Of a stretch of DNA of 64,000 bases, positions 33,241-45,104 are shown piece by piece. Position numbers and translations under genes: made by a program. How positions within the stretch are numbered: the first letter of the stretch is position 1; each line of letters opens with the position of its first letter. Under the pieces are notes generated by a model. It was given only the letters and a program-made list of their open reading frames with translations. It was not told where the DNA came from and made no database searches. Source of the DNA: Rugalucina vietnamica (Eukaryota > Mollusca > Bivalvia > Lucinida > Lucinidae); contig OZ024869.1 of assembly GCA_964017185.1 (NCBI GenBank), positions 59,918,761-59,982,760 on the forward strand. Reading direction: 5' to 3'.

Positions 33241-35424
33241 GCTTAGTTTTAACGCATTGTAACCGCAATGCTTAGTGTTAACGTGTTGTCATTAACGGTT
33301 GCAACTGCAACGCTTAGTGTAAACATGTTGACACTAACGGTTGCAACTGCAATGCTAAGTGTTAACATGTTGACATAAACGGTTCCAACGTGTTAACGAG
33401 TTCAAATTAACGTAAACGAATGCTACACTTACTGTAATGTTGACACTAACGGTTGTAACTGCAACGCTTAGTTTTAACGTGTTGCCACTAACGCTTGCAA
33501 CTGCAATGCTTAATGTTAACGTGTTGCCTTCAAAGGTTGCAACTGCAACGGTTAATGCTTACATGTTGACACTAACGTTTGCAACTGCAACGCTTAGCTT
33601 TTACGTGTTGCCACTAACGCTTAATGTTAACGTGTTGCCATTAAAGGTTGCAACTGTAACGGTTAGTGCTTACATGTTGACACTAACGTTTGCAACTGTT
33701 TTAACGGTTGCAAATGCAAAGCTTAGTGTTTACGTGTTGCCATTAACGGTTTTAACTACAACGCTTAGTTTTAACGTGTTGACACAGTTTTAACGGTTGC
33801 AAATGCAAAGCTTAGTGTTTACGTGTTGTCATTAACGGTTTTAACTGCAACGCTTAGTTTTAACATGTTGCCACGGTATTAACGGTTGCAAATCCAATGC
33901 TTAGTGCTAACGTGTTGCAATTAACGGTTATAACTACAACGCTTAGTTTTAACGTGTTGACATGGTTTTAATGGTTGCAACTGCAAAGCTTAGTGTTTAC
34001 GTGTTGTCATTAACGGTTTTAACTACAACGCTTAGTTTTAACGCATTGTAACCGCAATGCTTAGTGTTAACGTGTTGTAATTAACGGTTGCAACTGCAAC
34101 GCTTAGTGTAAACATGTTGACACTAATGGTTGCAACTGCAATGCTAAGTGTTAACATGTTGACATAAACGGTTGCAACGTGTTAACGTGTTGAAATTAAC
34201 GTAAGCAAATGCTACACTTACTGTTATAATGTGGACACTAACGGTTGTAACTGCAACGCTTAGTTTTAACGTGTTGCCACTAACGCTTGCAACTGCATTG
34301 CTTAATGTTAACGTGTTGCCTTTAAAGGTTGTAACTGCAACGGTTAGTGCTTACATGTTGACACTAACGTTTGCAATTGCAACGCTTAGCTTTAACGTGT
34401 TGCCACTAACGCTTAATGTTAACGTGTTGCCATTAAAGGTTGCAACTGTAACGGTTAGTGCTTACATGTTGACACTAACGTTTGCAACTGTTTTAACGGT
34501 TGCAAATGCAAAGCTTAGTGTTTACGTGTTGCCATTAACGGTTTTAACTACAACGCTTAGTTTTAACGTGTTGACACGGTTTTAACGGTTGCAAATGCAA
34601 AGCTTAGTGTTTACGTGTTGTCATTAACGGTTTTAACTGCAACGCTTAGTTTTAACATGTTGCCACGGTATTAACGGATGCAAATCCAAAGCTTAGTGCT
34701 CACGTGTTGCAATTAACGGTTATAACTACAAAGCTTAGTTTTAACGTGTTGACATGGTTTTAATGATTGCAAATGCAAAGTTTAGTGTTTACGTGTTGTC
34801 ATTAACGGTTTTAACTGCAACGCTTAGTTTTAACGAGTTGCCACGGTATTAACGGTTGCAAATCCAATTCTTAGTGCTAACGTGTTGCAATTAACGGTTA
34901 TAACTACAACGCTTAGTTTTAACGTGTTGACATGGTTTTAATGGTTGCAAATGCAAAGCTTAGTGTTTACGTGTTGTCATTAACGGTTTTAACTACAACG
35001 CTTAGTTTTAACGCATTGTAACCGCAATGCTTAGTGTTAACGTGTTGTAATTAACGGTTGCAACTGCAACGCTTAGTGTAAACATGTTGACACTAATGGT
35101 TGCAACTGCAATGCTAAGTGTTAACATGTTGACATAAACGGTTGCAACGTGTTAACGTGTTGAAATTAACGTAAGCAAATGGTACACTTACTGTAATGTT
35201 GAAACTAACGGTTGTAACTGCAACGCTTAGTTTTAACGTGTTGCCACTAACGCTTGCAACTGCAATGCTTAATGTTAACGTGTTGCCTTTAAAGGTTGCA
35301 ACTGCAACGGTTAGTGCTTACATGTTAACACTAACGTTTGCAACTGCAACACTTAGCTTTAACGTGTTGCCACTAACGCTTAATGTTAACGTGTTGCCAT
35401 TAAAGGTTGCAACTGTAACGGTTA
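33241..35424 (+). repeat. Satellite array, forward orientation, continuation
   Basis: Same monomers and phase as before the gypsy insertion. Block-specific markers recur: GTAAACGAATGCTACACTT at about 33,413 as at 26,157, and AATGTGGACACTAACGG at 34,226 as at 27,110. The array ends abruptly after CTGTAACGGTTA. Confidence 0.95.
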
Positions 35425-35576
35425 TTTAATGCCGTTTCCGTTTACAAAAATATACTTCTTTGATTCAAATGCAATCTGTCGTTTGTTGCTGTTGTCGTTG
35501 TCGTTTGTATTATTCACTACGCTATTTTGTAGATAAAAGTGGTTTGAAGACTTGTATAGCTTAACATAGAAGTTTA

Positions 35577-35836
35577 TTTTTTTTTTTTTTTTTTTTTTTT
35601 TTTTATTCAGTTTTACGTCCCTTTCAAGCTTTTTCACTCATATCGAGACGAATCAATCGGTAGGTGGGGCGAAAACCGGAGTACCCGGGGAAAAACCACC
35701 TGGCACACCCGCAAGCAGAACATGGCTTGTCTCACATATGAATTCGTGCCCCGTGCGAGGCGCGAACCCACATCGGTGAGATGATCGAATGATCAAGAGC
35801 ACTGAAGTCAGCGACCTTAACCACTCGGCCACGGGG
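35577..35836 (-). repeat. tRNA-derived SINE with target duplication
   Basis: Minus strand, starting GCCCCGTGGCCGAGTGGTTA, a head with a long variable-arm-like insert. It has an A box (TGGCCGAGTGG), a B box (GTGGGTTCGCGCC) and a 7-bp acceptor stem GCCCCGT/ACGGGGC that still pairs. A body follows with CCGGGTACTCCGGTTTTCGC, a motif resembling the conserved core of molluscan SINEs, then a poly-A tail (the T run at 35,577-35,604). Flanks are the 11-12-bp direct repeat CATAGAAGTTTA (35,565-35,576 and 35,837-35,848). The preserved tRNA fold and clean duplication point to a fairly young insertion. Confidence 0.92.
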
Positions 35837-35848
35837 CATAGAAGTTTA

Positions 35849-37150
35849 GACCCAAATAAGAGTATGTCTATAAAACCTACATTTTGTTCTTAATTCTATA
35901 GGTTTTTGTTCTATTTTGGAGTTCAATGAAACCGATATGTCCTGATATGTCCTGAGACAGCATTAATTTAATTTGTGTTACATACGTTACAAGACACGGT
36001 ATGTTACATTTTATTTAATTTCTTCGTTGTGTGGAGTCATTGGAGGTATTTAAAAAGTTTAGAATAAATTGTCTGCATGTGCACTTTCCAAATATAAGAT
36101 TAGATTGATTGTTTCAGTCTTATGTATACTGTGTGCAGTCATTGTTCCGTTTTTATCAAGAATGATGGCAATCGTTTACTGTACGCAATTATTTCCCACT
36201 GGCATGGCAGGGTCTTATCAGCATCTAGAGATACGGATATGGTTATACTCTGATATATTACTTATCTGAATCTAAGCCCACGCTGTTACCATGATAGCGA
36301 AAACATAAAATCATTTCAAAAGCGTACATTCAAAGAGATGTTTACTTAGTATATAACATTCCTATGCGTATCGTAGATAACATTGCACTGTTAATTGTTT
36401 ATACATATTGTAACATATCAATAGAAACTTAAACTTGATTACAGAATAAGAGAAACCACTTTGGAAAATATCGTTTCCAATTCCACTGACGTTAACCTCT
36501 TAATAACTTTGATTTTAGTCCATTTACTGTAGAGATAAATTGAAGGTAACGAACAGTTATATGTGAAACAAGCACAATAGAAATCATATCAGCGACATCA
36601 CATTAACGTGTAACACTTACTATAAAGTATTGGGATGAAATTGTCATCTCTGTGTAAGAATGCTCCCTTTTGCATTAAATAGGTTCCTTAAGTTTTCGAC
36701 ATGATTAAGCAAACTTGTATTTTGAATTGTACAAACAAATTGCTGAATTATGTTACGTATGTTACACAATAATAATACAGAAGCTATATATATTAAATGG
36801 TGCTATTGAATAAGGATTCATATTTTATTGACTAAAATGAAATTGAGCAGGTAGATGTTGTTATATAATTTTAAGTAAATCTTCAACGTTATAGAAATGC
36901 ATTGGAGTGCCGGGATAGAAAAATTAGCAAACGATTTAAAGAATAAGGAAAAGCCATATGCGTTGTGAGTAATTTTTCACACAAATCACATTATTGAACC
37001 TCTCCTTAACGCTTACAGATAAAATTATACTTATTGCGTTTTCCTTTAAATGAATATGACATTAAGTTGCTCTTGATGAAGCAGAATTTCATAATTTTGA
37101 AACACAATATACATTGTTTATAAAAATTTATAGCAAAATACCTGGTGGTA
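35849..37150. other. AT-rich spacer, no gene seen
   Basis: AT-rich, no open frame above about 66 codons with recognisable content. It contains the first two GTTAC-N4-GTTAC sites (35,977 and 36,752). Confidence 0.5.
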
Positions 37151-37189
37151 AAATAAAATTAAAACTGAGATCCTTTAAGAGCAGTGAAC
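37151..37189 (+). repeat. Short partial copy of the 87-bp module
   Basis: 39 bp matching the start of the module at 37,573, with one A deleted, ending after GAGCAGTGAAC. Confidence 0.85.
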
Positions 37190-37572
37190 ATATTTCACAA
37201 AGCATCTTTGTGAAAAAATACAAACAGGAATTCGTTCCACTTGTGATACTCTCATGATATATAGAAAGGTAAAACTAGGCAAACCGAAAAGCTACCTTTC
37301 ATGATTCCTAAAAGTGTTTAGTATGCTAAGAAGGAAACTCGTTCCCTTGATAATAATCATCAAGGCTAATATTACATACCTTGCTACGAAATGGCAAATT
37401 TGGATAACTTTATTAATTTAAGTATCATTATACCAATTAATTCGTTCTTTTGATATAAAATGAACTATCATGACATATGAAGTGACGGCTTTGGTCCAAT
37501 ATATGGAACCACCTTTTTGCTCTACAGTGTTTTAAGAAAGAAAAAAATGTGAGACAATTATGCAATTCTAAT

Positions 37573-37659
37573 AAATAAAAATTAAAACTGAGATCCTTTA
37601 AGAGCAGTGAACACAATGAGAAAGAGAATGGGCCATACCGCGGTTTCGACTATAAAAGT
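37573..37659 (+). repeat. 87-bp module, first full copy, continuing as an exon-like frame
   Basis: Identical to 37,947-38,033 and 38,639-38,725. Only here does the third frame run on past the shared boundary: ENGPYRGFDYK is followed by SLVSDPLDLATLSQRELL and a stop near 37,714, a composition more protein-like than the surroundings. The module ends CTATAAAAGT, which also matches a TATA box. I do not recognise the peptide. Confidence 0.5.
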
Positions 37660-37846
37660 CTTGTCAGTGACCCTTTAGATTTGGCAACATTGAGCCAAAG
37701 AGAATTACTGTAATTTTGCAATTTTAACAGGGTAGTCGATACAAAGACTAGTATTATCTAAATGGGACCAAATATATTAAACATTGGCTAGAAAATGAAT
37801 CTTGGCCGATAATAAATTTTTGATTTCTCAGAATACACTCGCTGAT

Positions 37847-38538
37847 CTCAAAGGACCAAAAAAGAAAATATAACCTGCACTATGGATGATGTACGGGGAG
37901 ACTTTTTAGGGCCGCCACACGGCACAACACCAGCTGCAGTAATAGCAAATAAAAATTAAAACTGAGATCCTTTAAGAGCAGTGAACACAATGAGAAAGAG
38001 AATGGGCCATACCGCGGTTTCGACTATAAAAGTAAAAATGCTTTATATACGTTACATTTTGAACATAAAGGAAAATAAGATAAAGATTGGGATTTCAATT
38101 GTTTTATACTTAAGACAAAATCATTCTACTGAAACGAATGAGGTTTCGGGGATAATATTTGAATATTGTGTGCAATACTTCAGTGATACCAGTGGAAGAG
38201 TGTCAATTTGGGAAGGGGCATGGTTTTCCAATGATAAATACATTTAACTCAATGACTTCATATAAATATTATGTGTTTACAATATCTAAAAAGCAAATAA
38301 ATTGTTAATTGGTGGTGTCTATAAAATGGCAGCATTAGTCATTCCTTATTTAATATAAGAAACTAACTTAAAGTATCTTTGATATCTATTTTGTATTCAA
38401 AATAACAAATTTGCGCCCATGAGCAATTATCCTGGGGTGCAAAGTAGATCTTAATATCAGAGTACATGTATATGGTATATGCATACAATTTACTTATAAA
38501 TAAAATTCAATATAGTGTTTTTCCTTCTTTCATACATT
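37847..38538 (+). repeat. 692-bp tandem duplication, copy 1
   Basis: Starts TCTCAAAGGACCAAAAAAG and is repeated exactly 692 bp downstream. It contains the short frame MDDVRGDFLGPPHGTTPAAV, the 87-bp module (37,947-38,033), and an 88-codon frame at 37,981-38,247. These frames are identical in both copies because the duplication is recent; that is not evidence of selection. Confidence 0.95.
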
Positions 38539-39232
38539 CTCAAAGGACCAAAAAAGAAAATATAACCTGCACTATGGATGATGTACGGGGAGACTTTTTA
38601 GGGCCGCCACACGGCACAACACCAGCTGCAGTAATAGCAAATAAAAATTAAAACTGAGATCCTTTAAGAGCAGTGAACACAATGAGAAAGAGAATGGGCC
38701 ATACCGCGGTTTCGACTATAAAAGTAAAAATGCTTTATATACGTTACATTTTGAACATAAAGGAAAATAAGATAAAGATTGGGATTTCAATTGTTTTATA
38801 CTTAAGACAAAATCATTCTACTGAAACGAATGAGGTTTCGGGGATAATATTTGAATATTGTGTGCAATACTTCAGTGATACCAGTGGAAGAGTGTCAATT
38901 TGGGAAGGGGCATGGTTTTCCAATGATAAATACATTTAACTCAATGACTTCATATAAATATTATGTGTTTACAATATCTAAAAAGCAAATAAATTGTTAA
39001 TTGGTGGTGTCTATAAAATGGCAGCATTAGTCATTCCTTATTTAATATAAGAAACTAACTTAAAGTATCTTTGATATCTATTTTGTATTCAAAATAACAA
39101 ATTTGCGCCCATGAGCAATTATCCTGGGGTACAAAGTAGATCTTAATATCAGAGTACATGTATATGGTATATGCATACAATTTACTTATAAATAAAATTC
39201 AATATAGTGTTTTTCCTTCTTTCATACATTCT
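38539..39232 (+). repeat. 692-bp tandem duplication, copy 2
   Basis: Head-to-tail copy of 37,847-38,538. One substitution was noticed (CTGGGGTGCAAAG versus CTGGGGTACAAAG near 39,129). The copy ends at CATACATTCT, where copy 1 re-enters the unit. A CTTTC-rich tract follows. Confidence 0.95.
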
Positions 39233-42200
39233 TTCGTTCTTTCCCTCTTTCTTTCGTTTTCTGTCTATTTCATGTCATGTCATGATTTGTATTTGGCAAT
39301 GTACTTTATGGCGTTACGCGTGTTACATATTCAATTTAGTAAGTACAGAATGCCGAGAATTTGATGCAATTATTCGGCTTTATCAAGTGAAATACATGCT
39401 GCCATTAAGTCATTATTCCATAAACGATATATATCTCAAAACGATATCTTTGCAAGCAGTATGTTCTTTGATATTATTTGAATGTGTGTATGGTGTAAGC
39501 AAGGTTGACCCTGTTTACTCATTCTGCTTACATCGAATTCAGTGGTACACATGGTTTTAGTTAAAACATTAAAATTTCCTGATAAATCGATACGATATAT
39601 TTAATTACAGTTTAAGGATTTATCAATATTGACATGAGTGGGTGGGGTATGTAAAACAGAAATCTACTGTTTTCTTGAACCTGTCAATCAAATGATGATG
39701 TGCATTTATTGCTAATAGACGTCACAAATACTATATTGAATGACTCAATATAGTTATTATTTTAAAAATTTAAATAACTTGGTGTAAAATTGGAAATGTA
39801 ACTGGTTTTCGTGGGACCCATTTCCTGGAAAATGGAATGCATTGAATAAAAATTACACAAAGCCTAAATGTCTAGGATACATAATCTGACAAATTAAGTA
39901 TTATTTTGGGGTCATGTAAATGTCTGGGAAGAGTTAGTGTAAACATGTTTTTTCTGGAAAATTCTGAAAGTGGGTAACTTGGGGCGGCTCGTGTGCGCTT
40001 ATTGTTTGCTGAAAGATGACATGCCTTTTGTTTCAGGTTCTTATATGATTGAAGTCAATGACTACATCGAAAAATCTGGCTTATTGTTTTCAAAAAGCTA
40101 AGAAAAATGGGTCCAACGATTTTAACCCGGAAGTAACTAAAAAAATGACTCACTTGTTCTGAGCTGACCACTCATTTCACAATCATGTATACACAAATCC
40201 ATGCAACATATTCAACAGTCCCATGATAAAGCATGCTAAAGAATGAAGCATTGTTGACAAAATAAACAATTCTTTTTTATACAGGTAAATCTTCAATTAT
40301 GTATATATGTAGTGACCACCCATAAGTCCTTAAGGTTTGTGCTGAGTAGTCGCATCCTATTAGATACTGTATGTTCAATACATACATTGATGTTCAAAAT
40401 TAAGAAATGTTACGTATGTTACATGGCGTAGCTCATAATGGCGTAGCTCATACTGAAATCCGTTATTTCTCTAGGAAACATCTTTCTTGAAACTATTTAA
40501 ACGTTGTAAGAGAACTGTCCCAGTTTTACAAAGACGAAAGATATTAAAGATACATGTAGCTCTTATTTGTGCAAAATGGTTGAAGGGCGATTTTAAATCG
40601 TCCAGTTTTTCAATAGGAGTCAAACTGTTCAACGACATATTATGAAATATATGCCAAAGATAGATTCGTAGTATTTTGTTTGAAGTGTTTCCGTTAAATC
40701 TTTTATGTAACCGATACAACTGTACTTTCATATGAATAACATGAATACTAGAACAAATAAAAAATAACGCATATTGTAAAAACTTAAAACTATTTTTTAT
40801 CGGCCGACCCAAGTCCTTTTTATCAAATAACGTATGTAACATCGTAGAATGCACCTTGAAGCTCTATACATATTTCTGTATGGGTATATAAGTATTGAGT
40901 CAGGGAGAATTGGGAAGAAAAGCGAATTTACGAATCGGTTTCAAATTGGTTTTGTAACTATGCACCAAAAATAAATACACTTGAGAAAGGGATGTGTGTC
41001 CATATTTGTCAAGTTAGACTACAATTTTTGGGGCGCAAAACAACCAAATAATCGAGGCGACACCCATCTTTCATTGTAGACTAAACTTCTGCTTCCGAAC
41101 GATAATGTTATGTTTCATATTGAACCCCGGATCAGCATGATAACGCCTTTATAGGGAAGGCTGAATTTATATTGTATTTACTAATTGTGTTTATATTTGT
41201 CTGCATCCACGTAGTCTACGTGACCATATACACCAATATGCCTATTTTATCATGTATTCCACTTTAAAATGGAAAATAAAACAATTCTATCAAGTTAATC
41301 AATTTTCTCTCGGTAATTTAAAAGATATACACGTGAATCTATGAGTTATTCTCTATCGAATGGCGATTCCATGTCGAAAAAAAACGTCACTTTTCAAGAA
41401 TGGGTTGGACTTTTAAAAGCGTAATGACAACATGGAGAGATGCAATAGCGAAAAAAATGAAAACATCTATACACTGCCCATTGACTGAATGTTACATAGA
41501 TACAAAATTGTTAGTATATCTAAAATACTGTACCCTGTATAAAAAACGCAAGGCATCAAAAATTTCTACAGTGTTACGTACGTTACCGGTCGTTAAAGCG
41601 TGTGTTAAAAGGCACAAAAAATTCAAATCAACTTTATTGTGTCGACATATTAATGTAAAATAAGAAAATATAATCAAAGGCTCAAAATGGAAATAGAAAC
41701 AAAATAGTTTGACATATTTCCATCCCAATGGACAATTCTTAAATTTACTAAATACGGAGTTATCTCCCCTTTTTCTGATATGACGCTACACTTTTTTGAT
41801 ACTACGACAACCGGATTTTGAAAGTACAATCAATTATCTTTAATTTGAGACCAAATTCATCCTTCCGAACGATAAGGTAATTTTATTTTCCAAAATCAGT
41901 TTCAGCTGAGCGACTATATGAATATTTTTGTGAGTACAGCCAATTCTTTAGAATCACGCTAGGGGTGGGTGTGGAAACGTTGTCATTTAACATCATGCAA
42001 ATGTGTTCATTGTTGAGGACAATGTTTTATGGCATTAAGGTGGTCCAACTGACCTCACTGGCAGCCAGGAAATTGGTTTCAGGGGTGCAAGATAAATCTT
42101 ATAACTCATCCATCACGTTGCAATGGCTATATTTTCCCTTGTTTTTCCTTGATTTTCGACCTTTTTATTTATATTCATGAATGAGATAATTTTCATTTAG

Positions 42201-44594
42201 ACCCACGACATCAATAATTTTGTCATATAATATAACTGGTTCAGTAACAATGTATCATAATGATAGTTTGGGCTTGAAATTAGTTTATATGTGGATTTTT
42301 AACGATTTTGTCATCTTCAATGTTTTCATTAAAATTCATGAATATGCAAATTACTTGCATTACTTATCATAGGATGAAAGGGCTATGTCTTAGGCCAGGT
42401 TTAGTGGCCTAGGATAAGTAACAGCGGATATATGACCAATTTTGTATTTACATCCCCAAGCTCAAGAATTGTCATGGAAACAATGCATTTTTTCATACTG
42501 CAAACAAGTTCATCTTTAAGGACAAAATTCTTTACATATCTTAGGTCCAAATTAACGATTTGGCACCCATGGAAAATTGTCCTGGGGTGCAAGGTAGGTC
42601 AAATTGGTTCCCGGTGTACCACTGTGTTTTTTCGGGGTTTTCAGTGATATTCCAAGTTTTCATTAATATTCATGAATATGCAAATTAGATAGTTTGCAAA
42701 TGTTACCATGAGATGAAATGAGTATATCTGTGCTTTAATTTGATACCTCATTCAATGGTTTAAGGCATGTAGTTGCTGATATATGATTGATTTTGTATGT
42801 ATATCCTCATTTCGGTGCTATTATAAAAGGGAGTAATGCCGGGGGTATTCGTTCGCATATTGTCAAGTTGTGTACCGTCCGATTTTTCTAAGACTTTAAT
42901 TTTTGAATTCAGCATACTTTTCTGCTTTACAATATGCCTTCAAACCTTTTGGCCTCAACAACATGATTAAACATACTGCTGGCTCTCGGCCTACATGAAA
43001 ATCGTTCAAATTGTGATAAAAGTGTGAAATTTGGCACAAGGCTTCATTATATGGTTACAAATCAAAATAGACCGAGACACACGTGATGTGAGCATTTTAG
43101 TGGCGGCTATCTTGAATTTCAAGATTGCCACCATAAAATACAAATATGACAATATCTTGAATTCTGTTCGTGTTTTTGACTCGATTTTCAATTCCAATTT
43201 ATGTGTTCTGATTCAAAAAGTGCATTAAATAAGTTTATTTGGCTCAATTGATGTAAGTGGTCAAAGGAGGTACTGTGCCAAATTTCATACTTTTATCACA
43301 TTTTGAACGATTTTCCCCTTATCTCACATATTGCGAAAGGTTACTTCAGAAATATTGACAGAAGGCGTTCAATATAGCATTCCATAACAATGAACAATGG
43401 CAAAACATCCATACTTTGGGATTTGGGGCTTTGGTGTGAGCGTTTAAACTGTATTGGCACCTTTCACTTCTCTGATTATATAAATGACTATGATATGTTT
43501 AATTCTCTAAATAATTTCTCTAATTATCTGTTATAGCTAATCAAAGTTGGAACCAGCATGACCACCATTACTGCTGATAAAATCTACAGTCATGACATGC
43601 AGGGGTCTGTTATCTGGGTAAATTGTTGCTGTTGGACAGCAAAGGTGTTAAATGCCTTCATGCTAGGCAAAATTCTGCATGGTGACAAGGGGAATGGGTA
43701 TAAGGTGTTTTGCAACCATACAAAGAAAAAAATGATACACAAATTTGGATATTAGAACATTTTCCTACCATAAGCGAAAATTGTGTGTGTGAAAAGGATT
43801 TTGAACCTAACAGTTTCAAAGAAGACATGCAGGTCTGTTGATATATTGCTGGAGCATTTATATGAAATAACATATTTTATTAATATTTATTTGTATAATT
43901 ATTATCAACATAACCGTATATTTTATGCACATGTACAAATGCTCCAATAAGTGCTGTTTAAGTTTGTATCAATTGAATACTCGGGTTCATACTGATACCC
44001 CTGGGCACTAAACTTGCCCATGCTCAGAGTCACTATTTTCATTTGCAGACATTATGTACCACAAACCCCTGAAATTGGCGTCTAAGGAAGCAAAATTCAT
44101 TACTGGTTTGATGTGGGAGTCTGCTATCATGATAAGATATTAATGGTAATTAATAGTTTTGATAGGCAGACGTTTATGTCAACAGATGTCTCCATGTCAT
44201 GATTGATTTGAACACAAAGAGATGAGATGGAACATGGCCACCTTAAAGATAGTGCAAATGGGCTATTTGGCATTTATTTAATTGGCATAGGATATGCCAA
44301 GTGGAAGTTAGAGTGGATGTAAAAGAAATAATAATTCATTATCTGTAGCAGTAATCCTTGCTCAAAAAGGTGCCAAAACACTTTAAACCGGATTATATAC
44401 TCTTGAATAGTTCATACAACTAATATGAGTTCCTCAGTAGTGCCAAATTATAATATTGGACAACGATGAGCATATCACCTGTATGAAAATCATTGAGTTT
44501 TAATATGTTTGTGTTACATACGTTACCATCTTTACGAAGGGGTATACCCACTTCTCTTACTTTTGATCCAAAAGATAGATTGTGGGTACTTGCC
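39233..44594. other. AT-rich spacer, no recognisable gene
   Basis: No convincing gene. 41,955-42,700 contains diverged repeats of one module: CATTAATATTCATGAATATG near 42,660, similar phrases at 42,165 and 42,332, and GTCCTGGGGTGCAAGGTAG near 42,580, which echoes 38,430. Tandem 17-bp repeats (TGGCGTAGCTCATA) lie at 40,424-40,455. Two open frames (40,471-40,854 minus, 127 codons; 41,400-41,663 plus, 87 codons) have no domain I recognise. Confidence 0.45.
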
Positions 44595-44619
44595 AGAACC
44601 GCCTCGCCGAGGCGGTTCT
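44595..44619. repeat. Perfect 25-bp GC-rich palindrome
   Basis: Twelve-base arms AGAACCGCCTCG / CGAGGCGGTTCT around a single central C, in very AT-rich DNA. A second, weaker inverted pair (TACCCAC / GTGGGTA, with TTTTGATCCAAAA between) lies just upstream at about 44,545-44,589. Confidence 0.9.
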
Positions 44620-45104
44620 AACGTGTACCAATAATCAATGTTGTGAACAATAATATTAAAAATATTTCATTTTCATTGCAAGTTTCATTTTTTACGACTG
44701 AAACATTTATCTGTATATTGCACGGGCCTTCTTTTTTCTGGAGCTATGATCATGGAGATGACATGATAAGACATGTTCAGTACATGCAGGGAAAAAAATA
44801 ATGTAGTGATATTGAAGTTGAAAGCTTAATATTATGAAAATGAACATAACAAAGTTTTGGAACTGTAACGTACATGTAGGTAACGCCATCGGCGATTAAC
44901 AATGATTAACAAATATCAATATATGTGCTAGTAACTTTGATGAATCATATGGCATATTTAACTTTGACATTTAGGTGAGAGATTCATATTGCATTTTACA
45001 AACTCAAAGTATATTTCTGTTTTAAATGGGTAACATACGTAACGGCTTCTGGAGGGCAAATGCACCATACCACAGGGCGACAACGTGCCTAGAAACTCTT
45101 AATC

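Larger units (their letters stand above)
35977..45043. promoter_or_regulatory. Cluster of GTTAC-N4-GTTAC motifs (unknown function)
   Basis: Seven 14-bp sites: 35,977, 36,752, 39,313, 40,409, 41,573 and 44,513 on plus, and 45,030 on minus. Six fit GTTAC-RTAY-GTTAC; 39,313 has GCGT in the middle. Near-matches lie at 40,827 (minus, one base off) and 44,866-44,885 (minus, longer spacer). Flanks are unrelated, so this is not simply a repeat family. I found none elsewhere in the window. The centre resembles bZIP-type TTACGTAA sites, but the direct-repeat layout is different. A regulatory role is a guess. Confidence 0.35.

Noticed and set aside
21455..35424. CRISPR-like array
   Set aside because: Contiguous tandem monomers without unique spacers, in a eukaryotic genome; it is a satellite.
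37981..38247. 88-codon frame conserved in both copies of the 692-bp duplication
   Set aside because: The whole duplication is nearly identical, so frame conservation carries no information.
40471..40854. 127-codon minus-strand open frame
   Set aside because: No recognisable domain, composition matches random AT-rich translation, no clear promoter or splice signals. A GTTAC-type near-match overlaps its start, which is more simply explained as part of the motif cluster.
41400..41663. 87-codon plus-strand open frame containing a GTTAC motif
   Set aside because: Lysine-rich as expected from A-rich DNA; no domain or homology I recognise; no splice context.
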